Assembly: GCA_015680685.1 (NCBI GenBank)
Contig: MNCI01030955.1
Coordinates: forward strand, 464,276 to 528,275
Reading direction: 5' to 3'
From: Gnetum montanum
Taxonomy: Eukaryota; Streptophyta; Gnetopsida; Gnetales; Gnetaceae
Length of the DNA stretch: 64,000 bases
In this document: in pieces, positions 45,386 through 57,890 of the stretch
Position numbering within the stretch: the stretch's first letter is position 1
How the letters are laid out: every line of letters begins with the position of its first letter
Translations under genes and position numbers: made by a program
The notes under the pieces: model-generated
The model's input: the letters and a program-made list of their open reading frames with translations, nothing else
What the model was told of the DNA's origin: nothing
The model's database searches: none

Positions 45386-46929
45386 TCATTACAATGGCCT
45401 CTCAGTTTTTCTACCATTTTTGTTTTTCACATTTTTGATTTTACAAATTTTTTATTTGCAAATTTTTCTAATTTTATACCATTTTTAGTACATTTAAATT
45501 TTCTTCATTATTTTACACCTTCTTATATATTTTTTACTTTATTTTATCTCTTATTTTTTTTATTAAGTATGATATTTTCTCATTCCTTCTAATAAATCTG
45601 CTTTATTATCATAGGATACAATGCTATCATTGTTTTTTACTAATGATGGTTTGTGCTTAATGTGTGATTCTTGATGTCTAGTTTCTATTTTTAAATTTTG
45701 ATGTCTAATGACTTTGACATGGTTTATTTTTCATGGGACAAGTAGTGAGTCCATTTCATCCACCCATCTGATGAACTCTATGGTTTTCCTTGTTTTTGGA
45801 ATTTGAGGTCCCTTTTTCATTAAAGAAAATTTTAATCAATCTATGACCTTCGTAGTTCCAAAATTTAGAAGGATCCAAAGGTTTGTAAAGGGTGTGACTT
45901 CAAGGGGACTCAATACTCTTTGTACTCTTCTTCTTACTTGAGTGTTTTTTTGTGGACTTCTTACCATTATGTACCACCCAATGATAGGAAGCCAAATAAC
46001 GTCATTGCATGATGTGGTTCCCATTATTCAAAAAAAATAACAAAAATAACAAATAATGGGAATTCAAAGCACCCCTTTGACATGAATAAAGTCCTTTCAT
46101 GGTGTGGTTCTTATCTAAAAAAACACATAATGGGAATTCAAAGCACATCCTTTAGACAAATAAAAGGGCTACAAACACTAGTTATGGGACTCAAACGACA
46201 TACATCTATGCATGAAGGTTCCCTCTAACTAAGGCCCTCTCTCTCTCTCTCTCTCTCACTTCCTACCTCTCTCTCCTCTTGTGAAATGGTGGTTATCTTG
46301 CAAGGTCACTCCTGTGTCTCGAGTGGGTGGATTAGTCTTTAAGTGATGATGCAAAGTCACTAAAAGTGGATGGTTTTGGTCTAGACCAAGGATGGAACTT
46401 CTTGGGTCATTTTAACCACAAATCCATAAAGGACTTCTTATGACCTAAATTTGGAACTCCATTCCACCTTCTCTATCATCCATCCATGCTACCATAACTC
46501 ACCTGACTGCTAAGTCCTATGTTATGCTCTATGTTTTAGTCTAACGTATTGGGATTCTTGAGTGGATTCTTTTGGTTTGGTCCTTAACTTGTCATGATCA
46601 TTAAATCAACTATGGGGCCCATGGACTCCTTAGTTGAGGTTATTCAAGGGAAAAAGGGACATGAGCCTACTATCGGGAGGACCCACTTGCATAGCTTTTG
46701 GCTTGATTAGTTAAGGTTCCTTACTTTTAATATCATTATAATCTTATATTTTGTATTTTCCATTGTGTAAACTGCTCAGTACTCCGTAATCTTTCATTAC
46801 ATTCATCCATTAAATCAATTTTTCTCCATTTTTTTCAAATTTATGAACTTTAATGTCCTCTTCTCATGATTTCATACTATTGTTGGTCTTCTAAACTTTC
46901 ATTTGACCACAATTTCATCGAACAATTCC
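45386..46929 (+). other. Spacer between pol and the accessory ORF of E
   Basis: Non-coding. It is T-rich just after pol (45410-45600), a usual position for a long untranslated region. It contains an imperfect duplication of about 80 bp (46010-46165, units ending AATGGGAATTCAAAGCAC) and a CT microsatellite at 46228-46258. Nothing else is recognisable. Confidence 0.5.
46228..46258. repeat. CT dinucleotide microsatellite
   Basis: About 14 CT units run nearly without interruption. Similar tracts are common in plant promoters and untranslated regions; here it lies inside element E. Confidence 0.85.
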
Positions 46930-46964
46930 TTATATTTTGAAAGTTTAACCAAAGTCAACGAAAG

Positions 46965-47500
46965 TCAATGATGGTCAACAGCTATGTCATCAAGGGCTCA
47001 TCGACGCAGCCAACCCTATCGATGGGGCCCCATTGTTGAGGCCTTGTCGACATAATACAAAAATGCTATCTATATCATCAGACACTTTGGAATTTTTTTT
47101 CATTTACTCATAACACAAGGAATTTTTACAATTTTTCAAAGCCCAAAACATTCCAAAGCCCATAACTTTCAAACCGTTTGTTCAAATCATTCCATTTTTT
47201 GATCTTACACTTACCAAAGGTAAGATCTTTATCATGGAGGCCACAAAACTTAAGGTTTCTGATGCAATTTTCAAAACTTTTTTCTAACTCCCCTAAGGGT
47301 TAGTAACATTAATCATANTAAAACTTTTTTCTAACTCCCCTAAGGGTTAGTAACATTAATCATACATAAATATCAACTTTTTCCAAGTTAACCCTTCCAA
47401 TAACCTCTGGGATTATTTATCAATGATAAGGCATAAATAGAAATAACAATTAAGTTGATTAAATGAGCCATAATCATAGCTTAGGCAAGTATAAATACCC
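46965..47500 (+). promoter_or_regulatory. Internal promoter region of E with U3-like palindromes
   Basis: At about 46985-47062 units like CATCGACGCAGCC, TATCGATGGGGCCCC and GAGGCCTTGTCGACA repeat the same kind of palindromes as the LTR U3. A TATA box TATAAATACC lies at about 47490, 85 bp before the ATG at 47575. Between them is the 45-bp duplication with a single N. Confidence 0.5.
47273..47364. repeat. 45-bp direct duplication around a single N
   Basis: 47273-47317 and 47320-47364 are identical as read. They are separated by N at 47318 and one T. A single N between two perfect copies looks like a contig join with unmerged overlap rather than biology. Confidence 0.8.
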
Positions 47501-47574
47501 TCAAGAGTTAAGGTATTCCAACTATTTTAAGGTTACATAATGATTACTAATCCATGGTTCTATTGTGATTATAG

Positions 47575-48648
47575 ATGGCACCCAAACAAAAGCACCCTCA
47601 AGAAGGAGAACCCTCACAACCATAAGAGAAACAACCAAGAGCTAGAAGGGGCTAGTAGAAACAAGGCCAAAAACAAAAAGAGGTAACCCATGCATCGAGA
47701 CCTCTTCGGGAGGAACCTGAAGTGGAATCTATTTGGTAGATTCCAAAAGAAAAAGTGCCTACTAAACAATCTCAACAAGGGGAAGCACCTAGACCTATTC
47801 CTAGGCTTAAGGTCACTCTAACTCAAGCCTATGTAGACATCATCAAGTCCCAAGAGCTCTAGAGATTAGTTCTTCAAAAAATAAACTTTAGACCATTCTT
47901 GGAAAAAGCTTCAAAAGATGTTAAAACACAATTACAAACCTCTCCCATGTGGCCAATCATCACAACCAGTGGGAAGTGGTACATGGAAGAGAATTATCTC
48001 TTTTGGAATAGTCAAAGGCCACGGTCCATTATGAAGATCAAGGACATTCAAGTGTCCTATTCAGCGGAGGCCATTGCACAAGCACTGGGGTTGCCTAACA
48101 TCGAAACATAGCTAGTGAAAATATCAATAAAAGGTAACCCTAAGGTGAAAAGGGAGAGGACCTAGAATTGCTATGGGGTGGATTGTAGGGAGTATGCCAT
48201 GCTCACACCAATGGAGTGACTTTATTTCAAGATTGCAGCTTATCACCTCAATCCAACAGTGAGGCCAAGTAAGATGACTGTCTTCTCCACTCGTGCATGT
48301 GTTTCTCTAAGTAGGAAATTTCCCATTAGCCTTCCACAAATAATTTATTTGGAGATTGAGAAGCATTTCAAGGAGAACAAACGTGGAAGAAGGACCCTAC
48401 CCTTTCCATGCCTAATAAGAAAACTTTGTAAGAGGGAAGGTATTGTTTGCTATTCCAACAACACTCTCAAGCATATTTGCTTAGCCTCATGGGCAAAAAT
48501 TATGAAGGAAAAAATGCCAATAGCCTTCCAAGAAGAGGAGCTGCCACCGCCGCCACCAACTTAGGAGACAACATTGGAGGCCTACATAGTCCTTAAGTGT
48601 CTACGACAAGTTCGAGAGCAGCTCTTAAGCAAACAAGAGTAGTAGGTA
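47575..48648 (+). pseudogene. Accessory ORF of element E (putative plant transposon protein type)
   Basis: One plus frame from ATG 47575 (MAPKQKHPQEG) runs through many TAG stops. Key blocks are KIKDIQVSYSAEAIAQALGL with PNIE, KIAAYHLNPTVRPSKMTVFS with TRACVSL, FPISLPQIIYLEIEKHF, and RRTLPFPCLIRKLCKREGIV. This order (LGLP motif, a Pro-Ser helical region, then FP-x-LI-x-LC-x-x-x-GI) is that of the plant domain called putative plant transposon protein. No frameshift interrupts the domain. Athila elements carry an extra ORF at this position, usually called env-like. I see no membrane segment or signal peptide here, so an envelope role is not supported. It has its own TATA box upstream. Confidence 0.6.
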
Positions 48649-50420
48649 GGAATGAGTGGGGAAAATCCATCTATGTATTGGCCAACAATGAGTCACCTTA
48701 ATGAGGTGGCTCAAACAATTAGCTAGATGGAGAGGGGTGGTTCCATTTTCTCTACCCAAAGAACGTAGCTACCTTCGAGGTTAAATTCAAACACTTAGGA
48801 GGTGATGATGTCACTAGAAACACATCATTTATTTCTAAAAATCTCTAGGAATGCCATTACTTTCTTGGTGCGGGTGGAGGAAGGTGAAGAGGCAACTATC
48901 TTGGTGATGTAGCACCAAGGGTAGGAAACAGCAATAGAAGTGGTAGCTGACCATGTAGTTGAAGCACTAAATGCATCAATGACATCTATACCAAATGTAT
49001 CTGCACTCCAAGATGTGTAGATGTCTACAGGCATGATCAATGAAAATTTGAATGCAACCTAGCATGAACAACTATTGAAACAACTAGTGGGAATCAGGAA
49101 ACTGACTCTGAATATCTTTGACCTTCTAGAGAACATCACTACAACCTAGTAGGAGCTACTAAATATAAGGGGCAAATGCATCATCTTGGAAAGGTAACTA
49201 GAAATGGCCCAAGAGTGAAATCAATACTTGGCTACAGAGGTTGCTAAACTTTATGCTTGACTTGTAGAGTAAATAGTTCTCAGCCTTACAATGACAAGAG
49301 ATGAAGCTATCAAACAACTTCAAGAACAACTTCAAAATGCTGAGGAGGAAGTAGTAATGGTCATCTTCAAATAGTCCATGGCAGAAGTTGAAACACATTC
49401 AATTAAAAAGGACTTAAATTAGATGCACTAGGAAAATGAGACACTGACCGCACAAAATCATTGCCTACAAAATGTTGATGCTCAAAGAGATCAAGTGCAA
49501 GAATTCATTCATCAATAGTAAGAGTAGCTTGTCAGAGTCAACACTGAGTTGAGAAAATTGGCCATAGGGAATCAAAATCTGTCAATGGAGGAGGTGTGCA
49601 CCTTATGACAAAAGTTTGCCATCGAAATTATCACCTAGAAGAATGAAGCTCTCAAGTTTAAAAGGGTGAAAAATCACTACAGGGATCAAGTTGGCTTGCA
49701 AAAAGAAATTAATGAAAAAGAAATCCAAATGGCAAAGAATAAAGTTAATGAAGCCTCCAGCAAGGAAGAGAGATGTAGCAGCCCATCCTTGATGAGATTA
49801 ATGCCTACAACAAAGCAAAGATTTATTTGAAAGAGTTGCAAATCGAAGAAATGATAGAATATATGGAGTTGGCCAATCTTTGTTATACAAACCTGGCAAT
49901 GCTGATAGCTAGATAGCCACAGTTAGAATTGGAGAAGCAGATGGCTGGCTTGTATTTGTTATATGAGGTTGATTTCAAACACCACAAAGACACCAAGAAA
50001 AAGCTTGATACTGCTAACACTGAACTCGAAGTTCTCAAAGGGTAATTCACATACCAACAATCCATCATTGAGGACCTAGCCAGACGGATGAATGACTACC
50101 AAGAGCTAAAGAACATAGTGTGAGAATTTGACATTGAATGCAAATAGTTCACTGCCTAGTTTTTTAATGTCAAGGAGTTGTTTCTAGTGATCTCGTATCC
50201 TTGGGATGTGCCCACTCCAACCCACATTGGAGAAGCTATGTGGATGGTGCATGATCCTAGGAGTAAGGAGGAGAAAATGAAAACACTATTGGATGCTTTC
50301 CACCTCCCACTTGAAGTTGCAACAATAGCAAGACAACCACAACCTCAACCACCACAAATGTGTGAAGTTAGTGAAGGTCCCTTGAAGCCTCAGGAACCAC
50401 CATCACCTAGGACCATTTGA
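48649..50420 (+). pseudogene. Coiled-coil tail downstream of the E accessory ORF
   Basis: Successive plus-frame fragments are rich in Glu, Gln, Leu and Lys (DEAIKQLQEQLQNAEEEVVM, VDAQRDQVQEFIHQ, KQMAGLYLLYEVDFKHHKDT, KLDTANTELEVLKG), consistent with long coiled coil. A final Pro/Gln segment (50300-50420) ends at TGA. It probably forms the C-terminal part of the same accessory protein. Stops are frequent, mostly TAG where CAG fits. Confidence 0.5.
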
Positions 50421-50671
50421 TCTCCTCCAATAAGCTTTACATCATCAAGCAACGTGTTGTTTAAATTTTTGATGAGTTATGTCATGGTGTTCAATTTTTT
50501 GTCCTGAACACCACCATTTTTTGTAATGTGTTGATTCATACACCCGAGCGCTCCATTTTTTGTCAAGTTAATCAAGTTTGTTTTGTTGAAAGAAAAGTCA
50601 ATCAATAATCCCATACCTTCCCAATTTTGTAAAAGAACTCAATGATGAGTTTTCATTCAGTCATGGGGGTA

Positions 50672-51619
50672 TGATCAGTCGTTGTTAGTTGGCTACATTG
50701 ATGAGGCCTTGTCAACACAACTGGTCACGTTGACAAGACCTCATTCACGAGACCCCGTCGACACATTTTGACCTGCATCGATAATGCCTCGTCGACGTGG
50801 TGTTTGTCCATAATCTATAAACACATGCCTACCCACTGCATTTATGGAGAAGTCCAAATTTCAATTATAGCAAAGTTCTTGCATTTTTTCCATTTGAAAG
50901 TTAGAGTTTTTTCCCCCTAAGTGTCCATAGTAGGGGTCATTGAGTATACAGATCTCTATTAGAGCATTGTTATACCTAAGCACAACAGTGTGTGTGGCAA
51001 TAAAGATGAGCTTTCTAATAAACCTTGCAACACTTTGGATAGATTAGCTCTTTTTATTTATGCATTCAATGTTTTCAATTATTTGCTAATTATTCTCAAT
51101 TATTTCTCCATTATTTTCTAACAATAAAGTTAATGAGATTATTAAGATAGATAGATTAAATACATAAGTACAACCACTTCGAGTGTAACACATATTCACT
51201 TGGTAATCCTAGCAATGTTATTACTTGGTATTCCCAGTAGTGTAACATTTGGTCACCCAACAGTGGATCCAAGGGTTCAAGACATATATAGAAAGTGGAA
51301 ATGAATACTTATGTTAGGATTAGCTTAATAGTAGTTAGTTAATTAATTTATATTAGTTAATCCAATTCTTTTTACCTACACTTCAAGCACTCAAAACATA
51401 AAATACAAAATGATAAAAATTGGATGTCTTAGTTACACTTAATCATACCAACGTGCATCACAAGTGTAATTGGAAGGATAATGATTAACCTTAAGGCTAA
51501 ATTCACTTTCTAAAGGGCCAGTTCATTGGAAACAATAAAGTCCATGAAATTCAACTAAGTCACACATGAACACTTTGTGATTTGTATGGTTGGGCGTAGA
51601 GGTACCTTGTCGCTCATCA
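50672..51619 (+). repeat. 3' LTR of element E
   Basis: It starts TGATCAGTCG after a GGGGGTA polypurine end and stops at CTCATCA before ATAAT (51620-51624). The U3 palindromes are better preserved here than in the 5' LTR. Confidence 0.85.
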
Positions 51620-51624
51620 ATAAT

Positions 51625-53160
51625 TGATACCAATGCTTTCTCAAGTTGACTAAAGGTACTTAACAAGCATTTTAAGTAGGAAGAGGTACCAAATTTATTA
51701 AGGATACCTATTTTTGAATCCAAATTAGAAGATATGGCTTCTTCTTGATGGAAAAAGGAGTTCCAAGGTTATGAATGACAAAATGGTCAACCTATTAGAG
51801 ATCAAAATCTAATGAAATATAGATTAAGAAGAAAATTTAAACATTCTCAATAAAGGAAAGAGGTAATCATAAATTCATAATTCCTAATGCAAGGTAACAA
51901 ATATGTCAATGATTTTTACATCACATTTTTTGAACTATTCCATCAAGCTAAGCTAAACTAAAATAAGTATGGATAGGCTTCAATATTTCTATGATGTCTT
52001 AAAATGGTGTATCAATAGGAGTTATCATTCTTTAAGCCTCAAACTCTTGATGAGGCTTGTGAATTAGTACTCAAAATAGAAAAAAAAAACTCAATGGGTT
52101 TGGAAACAAGAGTAAACAAGCTTCAAAAAGAAAGAACTAAAAATCCAAATCAAAGAACGGATCCAAGTCTAAATCTGAAGACAAAGATTGTAGTCATGAC
52201 AAGAAGATAGAAAATAGTGATGCTAAGGAAAAAGCCAAGATGGATCAAGATAATAAAGGCAAGGGTCAAGGCAGTAGCTCATCAAAGATTCAATGCTTTA
52301 AGTGTGAAGAATCAAAACAAAAGCAATGGAAATGTTCACTTCTGAAGGTAGTCGAGGGAAATGATGTGTAAGTCATGGAGGTGGAGAAGACATCTAATTA
52401 AGCTTTTCAAATAGGTATACCTAATGCTCCTAAAATAGAGGAAATTTCTGAATTAAATTCTTATGTGGGGAACGTGAATTGAGGAGATCATTCCACTAGA
52501 AAATTGTTATTTCATATTGAGACTAGATGTTTGCTTATTAAAAAAATGGATTCATATTTTGATTGACTAGGAATTATAGTTGCTAGATTAGGTTCAGTAA
52601 CTAATCTGCATTCAAGATCCTACAAGATCCATTGGTTATCTAGGGATTACTCTCAAGAAGTGATAGAGCAATGTACTTTAAATTAGGAGTTTTTATGATG
52701 TGGGAAAATATAATGTGCTTCTAATTAATTTTACTAATGTAACTCTTAATATAGCTTAAAATTTTAAGAATGGTGCTCAATTTGATGGAGTAAGAAATGT
52801 ATGGAATGTAGCTAAATTTGATAGAATCCATTATTTGATTCCTATGAAAGTTGAAGGGAGGTAGAAAATCTCACTTAATGCTTTCTTAGTCCTTCTAGGA
52901 AAGAGACAATGCATTAAGGAACATGATAAAAATTATTTTGGTTTTATTTTTGTATTAATAGTTGCTTCTAACTTTAATGATGTACAAGTAGAAATACCAA
53001 CAAGTGTGCAAGGCTCTAAGGAGCAATGTTTCAAGCTATTTAAGTAGGAATTGGATGGACTACCATCAATGAGAAATTTAAATACTAAATTAATTTCATC
53101 TCTGATGCAACCATTCCAAATAAGAAAGCATACCAAATGACATTAAATTAATGGACAGAA
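51625..53160 (+). pseudogene. Chromovirus gag 3' part and protease region (F)
   Basis: F resumes after E with gag blocks matching G (LKVLNKHFK, YRLRRKFKHSQ, ELSFFKPQTLDEACELVLKI) and a Lys-rich zinc-knuckle region (about 52290-52330, C..C remnant). A protease-like stretch lies near 52680-52900. Stops occur roughly every 20-40 codons. Confidence 0.55.
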
Positions 53161-55165
53161 TTGCAAAGGCAAGTATAGGAGCTACTTACAAATGGCTTCA
53201 TGAGTAAATCCATTTTACCTTATGCAATTATATCAGTCCTTATGCTAAAGAAGGATAGTAATGAATGGAGGATGTGCATTAATTCTAGGGTAATGAATAA
53301 GATAACAATGAGATATAGGTTTCCTATTCCAAAAACAAATGATATCCTTGATGTCCTTACCAATGCTATTATTTTTAGTAAAATTGATTTCAAGAGTGAT
53401 TATTGTCAAATTAGAATCATATCTAATGATAAATGAAAGATAGATTTCAAGACACTGGATGGATGTTTGAGTGGTTGGTGATGCTATTTGAGCTCACAAA
53501 TGGACCTACTACATTCATGATGTTGATGCATGATGTATGAAAGGACTTGATTATTATCTTTTTTTATGATATTTTACTATATAGCTCTAATAAGAATGAG
53601 CACTTGGATCGCTTGTGAATGCTATGCCTTAAGTTATCTTAGGCATAGTTGGTAATTAATGGGAAGGAAATTCATTTCTTCAAGAGAGAAATCCCATATT
53701 TGGGACATGTGGTCTCTAAAAATGAAATTTGAATGAAAGCTACCAAGGTAAAGGCTATTAAAAATTAACTTCTAATAATGTTAGGAAGGTAAGATCATTT
53801 CTTGGTTTAGCAAGTTTTTATAGATGATTCATAAAAACTTTTAGTGGTATTTCCTGGCCTATGTTTGCTTTGTTGAATAAAAATAAACATTTTAGGTAGG
53901 ATAATGAAACCCAAGAAAGCTTTGACTTGTCAAAAGTAAAAATTATCAATGAACCAATGCTTGCAATTCTAGATTTCCAAAATATTTTTTAGATGATGAT
54001 GGATGTAATTGGATTTTCCATTGGTGGGGTATTTTCACAACAAAGTATGACTATTTCTTTCTTTTCTAAAATATTGAATGAATCAAGGCAAAAATACAAT
54101 GTATATGAGAAGAAGTTGTATGTTATTCTTCAAGCAATCAAGCATTAGAGGTATTACTTGTTGTTCAAAGGGTTCACTTTGATGATGAATCATAAAGCAC
54201 TTCAATTTTTAAGTTCCCAAAAAATGTTGAGTGCTAAACATATGAGATGGGTTTCATAGTTAGAGGAGTTCAATTTTATGGTTAAGCATAAAATTAGAAA
54301 GCCAATGTGATTACGGATGCATTATCTAAAATGCATGTGGTTAATTTTAGTGTGCCTGATGTAGAAGATATGAATGATTTTGTTAATTTGTATGAACATG
54401 ATTGTGATTTTGGACAAGTATGGAAATACCTTAAGTAATCATTATTGAGTAGGATGGACCAATCAAGGAACTATCATATTTAAGATGAACTATGATTCAA
54501 AAATGGAAAGGTATATGTTTCTAATTATGATTTTAGGAAAAACGTTTATTTGAAAAATCATTGTGATGGCATAGTAGATCATATGCATAGGAATAAAACA
54601 TTAGATCTTGTGGCTAAATACTATTTTTAATCAAATATGGCAACTAAAGTTTCAAGATTTATAAAGAAGTATTTAGCATTTTAGAAATTCAAAAGAGGTA
54701 AATGAGTGGATGGTTATTACATACCTTTACTAATTTCCAGAGATCCATGGGAAAGTATGTTAATGGATTTTGTGAGTGGAATTTCAAAAAATAATAATGG
54801 AAATGATGCTATTTTTGTTATGATGGAAAATTTCTCTAAGATGGCACAATTCATTCTATGCAAAAAGGTAAGTGATGCTTCTCATGTTGCAAATTTTTTT
54901 TCTAGCATGCTGTGAAGTTACATGGTATTCCTTTGAATATTGTTATTGATAGAGACTCCAAGTTTACTAGTCATTTTTGGAAGTCCCTTTGAATAATTTT
55001 AGGAACAAAGTTAAATTTTTTTAGTACATATCATCCATAATCTAATGGCCAAATGAAGGTGGTAAATAAATCCTTGCTGAATATTTTGAAATGTTTATGT
55101 GATGGACAACCCAATCAATGGGAATAATTACTATGTTATACTAACTTTTCTTACAATAATTCTTT
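53161..55165 (+). pseudogene. Chromovirus RT, RNase H and integrase (F)
   Basis: RT reads NEWRMCINSRVMNKITMRYR, FPIPKTNDILDVLTN and FSKIDFKSDYCQIRI. A decayed active-site region (FYDILLY) follows near 53560. RNase H shows SIGGVFSQQ-like and QKYNVYEKKLYVILQAIK blocks near 54010-54150. Integrase at 54706 reads WESMLMDFVSGISKNNNGND and VMMENFSKMAQFI. The sequence breaks inside the integrase tail at about 55165, where element D begins, so F lacks a 3' LTR. Confidence 0.72.
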
Positions 55166-55506
55166 TTTAAAACGTTTTAGGTTTCTATTTTAGCTACCAA
55201 ACGTTTTTCCACTTCAACAACATTGATTTTGGAAGGTGTGAGATCCTTACATCTCACCCCCTCTTTCCCCCTTTCCACATCCAAGGATATGACAACTAGG
55301 AAGCTAGTGTGGATGAAGTTTGCTACTACCTTTTCATCTTTTTGTTAAAGGGGTATACCCCCCATACCCCCCACTTAATATTTATAGTAAGTACTTAGCT
55401 TTCAATTGTTTTTCTTTTTTTGACCATTTTTGAATTCCACTTGCTAGAATTTGCTTCTATTTTTACTTTTTATAGCCTATCTCAAGCCATTTTCAACAAA
55501 ATAGCC

Positions 55507-55908
55507 ATGTCCCTCCCACAATCAACCAAGTTTCCTTACAACTATACCAACAATGGGTCAAATCAACAACACATGAGGGTTTATGATCCCAAAGATCCTA
55601 CTATAATGGAATTTAGGAAATATTTTAGACTTAGGGGACAAAGTCCTAATTTTGTAGTGACAAATGAAGAGAACTATAACTTCATTTGTGCCAAGATCCA
55701 GGTTGGCATGTTGATTCCACGAGTAGAAGTTGAAGCTAAGAGGGAATTCAAGCTTATCCATTACAATGGAAAAGAGTACATTCCTTCCCTCTATGACCAA
55801 GTATCCCTTAATGACATCTACGCTAGCATCTTAGCCCTTCTCATTAAGGTTTATGAGGAAAACCAAAAGGCTACCTCCAATGGGCAACCAAAGGAGGATA
55901 AAGTCTAA
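55507..55908 (+). CDS. Upstream ORF of element D (ORF0 or gag N-terminus)
   Basis: It is intact for 133 codons from ATG 55507 to TAA. The block EENYNFICAKIQVGMLIPRV then EAKREFKLIHYNGKEY and SLYDQVSL matches A's 16566-17015. It is the best preserved reading frame of D. The gag core lies in another frame. No known domain is recognised. Confidence 0.55.
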   Translation: MSLPQSTKFPYNYTNNGSNQQHMRVYDPKDPTIMEFRKYFRLRGQSPNFVVTNEENYNFICAKIQVGMLIPRVEVEAKREFKLIHYNGKEYIPSLYDQVSLNDIYASILALLIKVYEENQKATSNGQPKEDKV

Positions 55909-57890
55909 ACCTGAGAACCTTTTGGGGGGACTTTTTCAACAAGGGACTTCTAAGGTCATAGTTCCCACCTCGACTTCCTTCAGATCTTCTTTTGGATACA
56001 TCCAAACTCCTTTTTCCCCATTGTCCCCAACCATGTTTGGGCCCACACATATCATCATCTTGCATAAAGTACAATCAGTATCATAGCCAACCACCTTCCA
56101 TTTCTCCATGCCCCTTACCACCCAGCCTAGGTTAGTACAAATGATGTTAATGGTGGCTACCACTAACCCATTGACCAATCATGTGAGGCCCACCATGGGA
56201 CCCAAAATAACTCAAGGTTCACTTACCCCCTTTGTCCCGTTTGTGCCTCAAATACCAGCACAAACATCTCTTTCCTTGTTTAACCCATAAACTACATCCA
56301 TGACACAACCTCTTCCCTCTATCTTACAACCAATAATAAGGCCACAAGCCTCACAGCAAATATCATAGCCATATGTGCAAGCCTTGTAGCTAATAGGGAC
56401 ATCACTGGGCCTAGATTAGGCCTTCTAGATGATCCAAGACATGACAAAGTAGTTGAAGAGGCTCAAAGCCTCTACTTCCCAAAGTGTCAAGATTGTGGAT
56501 TTTTACCAGGATGATCCCATCAGTCCTATGGTTGCACCCTTGACACTTCCTCCTAATGTCCATATCCCTTAATTTAGCAAGTATAATAGAGAAGGTGATC
56601 CCATTAATAACCTTTTGATCTAAGTGTTTGTTGTTGTAACCATGGCCTCACACCATTATGAGAATCTTCCTTATGTCCTTGCTAGGAAAGTGCTTAATTG
56701 GTACCATGCCCTACCCATAGGATCCATATCCTCTCTTGAAGACCTCATAGCCTAATTCATTAACCATTTCAAATACAACTTGATACTACATTTGACCAAC
56801 TCATGAAGGTCAAGAAGGAACACCTTGATCCAGTACAAAAGTTCATCCAATGATGGAACAATCTACTAAATGAAATACCAAATCCTATAGCTAAAATTCA
56901 CCTCTTGGCTATATTCAAGGGGATGATCACTGATTTCATTAAATCCAAGATATACTATCTTGACCCAAGGATACTTAGTTAAGCATTCTCCTAGACCAAG
57001 AATATAGATGATATTGTGGAAGCTAGTCATGACCTAGCCTACATAGCATAAAAAAATAAACATATACAGAGGGATAAGAAAAAGAGCAAACATAACAACG
57101 TGGTTGTAGCAATAGTGACCAAAGATTCTAAAACCACTATCTAGGGGCCAAGGACCAATCCACCCAAGGCCCCTACTAATAACCATGATAACCAGCTATC
57201 AATCTTTGGGGCCATCACATCGACAACAACCAAACCCAACTTTGAAAGGAAGGATAGGTTCAAATATACTAGGCTACCATTAAAACCATCTAAGTTGTTA
57301 GACTAATTGTTGAAAAGTGGACATATTCAATACAAAAAAATGTTTGAAGCTTCCTAAAAGAAGCATGATAAGCTATGTGAGATAGCCAAGTATTCCACTA
57401 GAGCAACAAAAGATGACTCACATCTACCTAAATATTTTAAGGTAGAGCACTTTTTCCACTATCAACAACTACCTAGGCATGACATAGATTTCTACCTTGT
57501 GATGAAGGATGACCTATAGAAGATGATAGATAGGGAAGAGCTAGTTCTAAATATGTCTAACCATATCCAACAACAAAACCAATCAATGTAGGTGTACAAG
57601 GACCCATTGAATGCCAACAACACTGCATATATTATATCAACTTTTAACATAGATGACAATCAAAGACTTGCAAGGGAACCATTTGTGATTCGAGTACCCC
57701 CTCATAATGAAAGGGCTTCTTCAACTTCCATGAGCTCAAGATCCCCCTTTGTCGTGATAGTACCATCACGAGTGCCTCATCAAGGTGCCCTAGCCCATCA
57801 TAACCCAACCAGCCATAGCCCAACCGACTAACATAACCATGCAACAAGCTCCTGTGCTATCCAATGCTATAGCCTATTCTTGAAAACCAA
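55909..57890 (+). pseudogene. Element D gag
   Basis: A Pro/Thr-rich N-terminal part (56108-56290) leads into the gag core near 56490-56790: VKIVDFYQDDPISPMV, FSKYNREGDP, ARKVLNWYHALP and LEDLIA-FINHFKYN. These match A's core block by block. The zinc knuckle near 57440-57500 is degenerate (HYQQLPRHDIDF). The linker (57592: YKDPLNANNTAYII, PFVIRVP) also matches A. Confidence 0.7.

Larger units (their letters stand above)
38088..51619 (+). mobile_element. Element E: complete Athila-like Ty3/gypsy retrotransposon
   Basis: The LTRs (38088-39033 and 50672-51619, 946 and 948 bp) are flanked by ATAGT/ATAAT. The primer site TGGCATCATTCTTGGGGA can be reached from the Asp-tRNA site typical of Athila (TGGCGCCGTTGCCGGGGA) by a few, mostly C-to-T or G-to-A, changes. 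The order is gag, protease, RT, RNase H, integrase, then an extra sense-strand ORF before the 3' LTR, as in Athila. RT wording (YPI.NSEWV, KDHFPFP, FLDGYSGYNQI, MPFGLCNA, FMDDF) is Athila-like. All coding parts are broken by stops. Confidence 0.85.

Noticed and set aside
47575-50420. Envelope-like protein, as often annotated at this position in Athila elements
   Set aside because: No signal peptide or transmembrane segment is visible in the readable frame; the recognisable blocks fit another plant domain family.
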